A DNA stretch of 64,000 nucleotides, taken from Lunularia cruciata (lineage: Eukaryota; Streptophyta; Marchantiopsida; Lunulariales; Lunulariaceae). Shown in pieces: positions 60,883 to 64,000 of the stretch (its first letter is position 1; each line of letters starts with the position of its first letter). The DNA lies in NCBI GenBank assembly GCA_948567375.1, contig OX419756.1, positions 51,748,552 to 51,812,551 on the forward strand, written 5' to 3'. The notes under the pieces are model-generated. The model did not search any database, was not told the DNA's origin, and worked only from the letters and a program-made list of their open reading frames with translations. A program made the translations under genes and the position numbers.

Positions 60883-63800
60883 ATGGCACTAGGTGCTATG
60901 GCGCAAGACAACGATGACCCCGATATCACCAACTCGCTGCCAGAGGCTGTTCGTTTGCGATCCGACTATCTGAGAGGACAAGCGGAGTAAGTCCCTAGGC
61001 GTTTTATCGTGCTTTTAACTTGGATTTTGTAAGGTTTTGTTTCGTCCAGTTTCTCCTCAATCTTCTGTTTATCTTGCCAAGCAGACTTCAGTGGCCGAAA
61101 CCTCGTGATAAACCCTGCACTTTATAACCTGACGTTCACAAACACTTATTAGCTGCGGTTCAGGACTTGTAATTTTTTTTTATTACAGTCCATGTTGGCC
61201 AGTTCAATTTTGTACATATAATGGCAAATCTGGCCATTTGAGTTTGCCCTGCATGAGAGAGCTATGACAGAAACTCAGGACGGGACGAGAGGACCGGCGT
61301 TCCTGTCCAGCCAGTTCGGCACTATGACAGTGCTAGTAGAAGCGTAATACTATTCGTATAGACCACTATTGAGACCTTGTCTACTCTGGAACGATATTTA
61401 GTCAAAGAGCTCATACTTACACTTACTTTCATATGTATTTGAACACGGTTCTGTCCATTGGTGGTTGCCATAGCGCTCGCAGTGGCCAACTTATGAACTA
61501 TGATTTCTGGAGTCTGGAAGTAAACTTTCATTTAAACCACAATTTGCATTGCTCTTTTGTTGTCACACTCTAGGTACTCCACATAGGTTGTATATGTAAG
61601 CATAAGTCTCACCGTTTGGACGTCTAGAGATGAAAGTGTTGCATATTTCTGATATCTATCTTGCATGACAGTCACTTGACCCTACCAGCTGTACGACGAC
61701 TTCTGGAGAGAGACTTGGGCCTAAGGGCCTCACAGCTGGACGTTCATAAAGCTCTTATCAAGAGACTGGTGGATAAGGTAATTGCTACTTCTCTATCAGC
61801 GGCATACTCTAAATCCTACATATTGATCATACATTAGAAGACCCTCTTACAAATTTCGAGACTTTCCTATATGTTACTCTAGCTCTCATTCACTGCTAAA
61901 TACAGGTACAGTTTAAGTCTGTTCTTCGTACTCCCAGTTTTAGAATATGACAAGAAGGTCTTCTTGTCAATCTACTTTCAGGCACGTGTTTCGCTGCAGT
62001 TCTACAACAACTGTCATTTGTTTAACAGGTTCTAAATGAAGGTGAAGACGAGATCACTGTCGCTGAAAAGCCGAGGAAGAGGAGGAAGAACACCGCAAGG
62101 GTGGTGGATGATGAGGGAGAGCCAGAAACAGACAGACCACATGATGAGAACGTCGAGAAGAAGAGGAGGCTCTTTCCAGATTCCAAAGTTGTCCGGGAGA
62201 AAGGAACCAGCACTGATGAGGATGCCCTCAAGAACGTAGATGTTTTGAAACCACAAATAATCAAGTCAGAGGATGAAATGAAAGTAGAGGATGGAAGTAA
62301 GTTAGAGTCAGGGGTGGAGAACCCGAACGAGTACTGTCAACCAGACGACGTGAAGGTCTCTCAACCAGAAGCTATTATTATCTCTCAACCAGAAGTTATG
62401 AATGTCGATGAGAATGCTATAAAGACTGCCCTTATGAAGCGAGCCGACGAGATGAAGTCGCAAGCTGAGTAAGTCCTTTACTTATAACCTCCTCATATTC
62501 TCGTCTACTGTTAAGCTGGTGGCACCCATAGTAATCATGACTGTTAACTGAGTCTCTTAAGTTCAAACCTTCGGTCCAGTTGGAAAACCTTAGTGACGAT
62601 GAAGGATGAAGCTGATGAGTATGTGTGCCGGTTTAGATGGAGTAACAGGCCGCTAATACTCGACGTGTTGTTGGGTGTTTGGTGTGCAGGTCTATAACTG
62701 TGACAAATGTGCGGCGCTTGCTAGAAACTGACCTTGGGTTGGAACCAAACAAACTGGATAAACACAAACTATTCATTCGGACCCTTGTATATGAGGTAGC
62801 TACCTTTGGCTGCTTCATAATTTCTTTATTTCTTATCATACAATCATTCTTCTTTTTGGGTTTTTGACTTCACTTCGGAGGACGAGGATATCCTCAAAAG
62901 TATAGCTCTGCCGCATCCAGCTTTGTCTCACTGGATGGCGGAGTACTACGTTTATAAACCCTGACTTCACGACTAGCATGATATACAACTCTGGGGTTTT
63001 TATCTATGAGTGAAATACGAGAGAAGTAAGTCTTTGAGCAGGCTCGCTCGTCAGCTTGTAACTGACTTGTTCTTTCCCTTGGATCTTGTCTCGAAGTTTG
63101 AAAACACATGTGGCTTATGCGCGAGTATTGATCCCTCGCGAATGACTGTGTGTCTCCCCTCAACTGAGAAACTTTAGCGTTCTAATCCTCCGTCGATCAA
63201 AGATTGACTTTTCAGCAGTACTTCGCAGTGTATGACATTTCTCTTGGTAAGATCAAAGATGATAGTTTGTTGGAGGACTTTATTGACTGGGATGTCGACT
63301 TCCAGATTCTAGCTAGTGCAAATGGAGAGGCGGGTAAAGGAATAGCTGAAAAGGAGGAAGTCGCTGATGGTGAAGTGTCCAAGAAAGCGGGAAAGGGGAA
63401 GCTTAACAAAAAAAAGGCTTTCAATATAGAGTCTGACGAACATGGAGATCCCAATTCGGTCGACAGCGACTCCGATGAAACCAAGCAACGCAAGGTATTT
63501 CAATTTGGACCCCCACCTTTAGGCAATCTTTCCCTATCTGACTTGGGAACGTGAAACAGATAAAAAAAGGTGACTAGATAAAAAAGGATAAAAAAAGGGA
63601 CCTTTTCTAGATATAAAAAGGTGACTAGAGTGCTTGTTCAACACCCGGCCTATACGTACATCCACAAGTGTGATTCAAATCTAGAAGTTTCATAGTTTAG
63701 CTTTATATACCGTTTTCACCCTTCTCACCAGTGTAACACGAACGATTGTTCTGGTATCGTCTGAGCTTAAGAACGATATTATGGTTTTTTGATTTCTCTA

Positions 63801-63973
63801 TTTGCCTCGGCTCCACAAGTTCAAGTCGTAAGTTTTGGTGAACAGAACTCTAGGAAGAAGGCGAATTCAGCAAAGAAGAGAAACGCTGAGGTGAAGAAAG
63901 TTGCTGAAGCAAAAAAGCCTTTCGGCCCCAACGTCGAAAGATTGAGAGCAATTTTCAAAACTATAGGATTAGG
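60883..63973 (+). CDS. CHZ/HIRIP3-type nuclear protein with two DEK_C-like modules (partial, continues past the window)
   Basis: Proposed coding exons: 60883-60986, 61672-61777, 62029-62468, 62690-62795, 63216-63494, 63846-63973. All introns are GT..AG, and the frame is maintained through every junction. Exon 1 gives MALGAMAQDNDDPD; a second ATG at 60898 has a better context. Exons 2 and 4 encode similar helical modules (VRRLLERDLGL, VRRLLETDLGL). Exon 3 is basic then acidic (EKPRKRRKNTARVV). Exon 5 is Lys/Glu/Asp-rich (SKKAGKGKLNKKKAF). Exon 6 ends in KKPFGPNVERLRAIFKTIGL, which matches the start of the conserved C-terminal block of plant proteins carrying the CHZ histone-chaperone motif (Arabidopsis AT4G08310 type). 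The likely role is binding H2A-H2B or chromatin in the nucleus; this is inferred from family resemblance. The exon-5 acceptor could be 63216 or 63219, and an extra exon between 62796 and 63215 is possible. Confidence 0.75.
61672..61777 (+). repeat. Duplicated exon, copy 1 (DEK_C-like module)
   Basis: A 106-nt exon entering in phase 2 and ending in phase 0. The split codon plus 35 codons read (D)HLTLPAVRRLLERDLGL, then RASQLDVHKALIKRLVDK. It pairs with the exon at 62690-62795, which has identical length and phases. The pattern of a basic helix, DLGL turn and LDxHK helix is that of DEK_C-like modules. Confidence 0.75.
62690..62795 (+). repeat. Duplicated exon, copy 2 (DEK_C-like module)
   Basis: A 106-nt exon with the same phases as copy 1. 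It reads (E)SITVTNVRRLLETDLGL, then EPNKLDKHKLFIRTLVYE. By eye, 18 of 36 residues equal copy 1. The preceding exons also end alike (LRGQAE and MKSQAE before GTAAGT), so the duplicated unit includes the end of the upstream exon. Confidence 0.75.
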
Positions 63974-64000
63974 GTATGTTGACTTATCTTCTCTTCTTAT

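Noticed and set aside
60542-60889. Minus-strand ORF of 115 codons upstream of the CHZ-like gene
   Set aside because: It overlaps the presumed promoter and leader, has Ser/Thr/Pro-rich composition without domains, and nothing else supports it.

Overview
This looks like nuclear DNA of a land plant with a repeat-rich genome. The evidence is deeply nested Ty3/Gypsy-type LTR retrotransposons, plant-style tRNA-Asp-like primer binding sites, and one intron-containing gene at the right edge with GT..AG introns of roughly 220-690 bp. The gene resembles plant CHZ-type histone-chaperone proteins. I cannot name the species. A seed-free plant (moss, lycophyte or fern) or another large-genome plant is possible, but that is a guess.

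Positions 1-52326 are almost entirely retrotransposon debris in nested layers. One LTR family dominates; I call it family A. In sense orientation it begins TGTGG(T)ACCCACA and ends GGGTTGTCACA, and many copies are flanked by 5-bp target duplications. After nested insertions are subtracted, full-length copies are about 3.74 kb. Each carries a long, now broken reading frame (about 940 codons): a conserved globular part, an acidic Ser/Glu linker, a long coiled coil and a conserved C-terminal tail. The frame lies inside the LTR, upstream of a TATTTAAG box, so it sits in U3. Most copies are solo LTRs. A shorter class (1.0-1.84 kb) keeps both ends and the tail but lacks the body of the frame.

Other elements: element D, a minus-strand Ty3/Gypsy element with gag at 48752-50260 and protease, RT, RNase H and integrase at 35513-39112, split by a 9.6-kb family-A nest; family B, with 0.69-kb LTRs (19835-20527, 22506-23188, 40369-41058) and an integrase remnant (23189-24083 plus 27828-27888); family C LTRs near 34763-35512 and 58437-59060; gag remnant F at 1-418 and 15692-16560; and an older element E at about 53760-56950.

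From 52327 to about 60540 the DNA is AT-rich, with old remnants and no gene I can support. A TATA-like box lies at 60543. The gene then starts at 60883 and runs off the right edge. It has two copies of a 106-nt exon encoding a DEK_C-like helical module, an acidic/basic linker, and the start of a CHZ-associated conserved block.

I found no tRNA, rRNA, CRISPR or bacterial-type feature. The window's interest lies in the LTR-encoded U3 reading frame and in the readable order of insertions.
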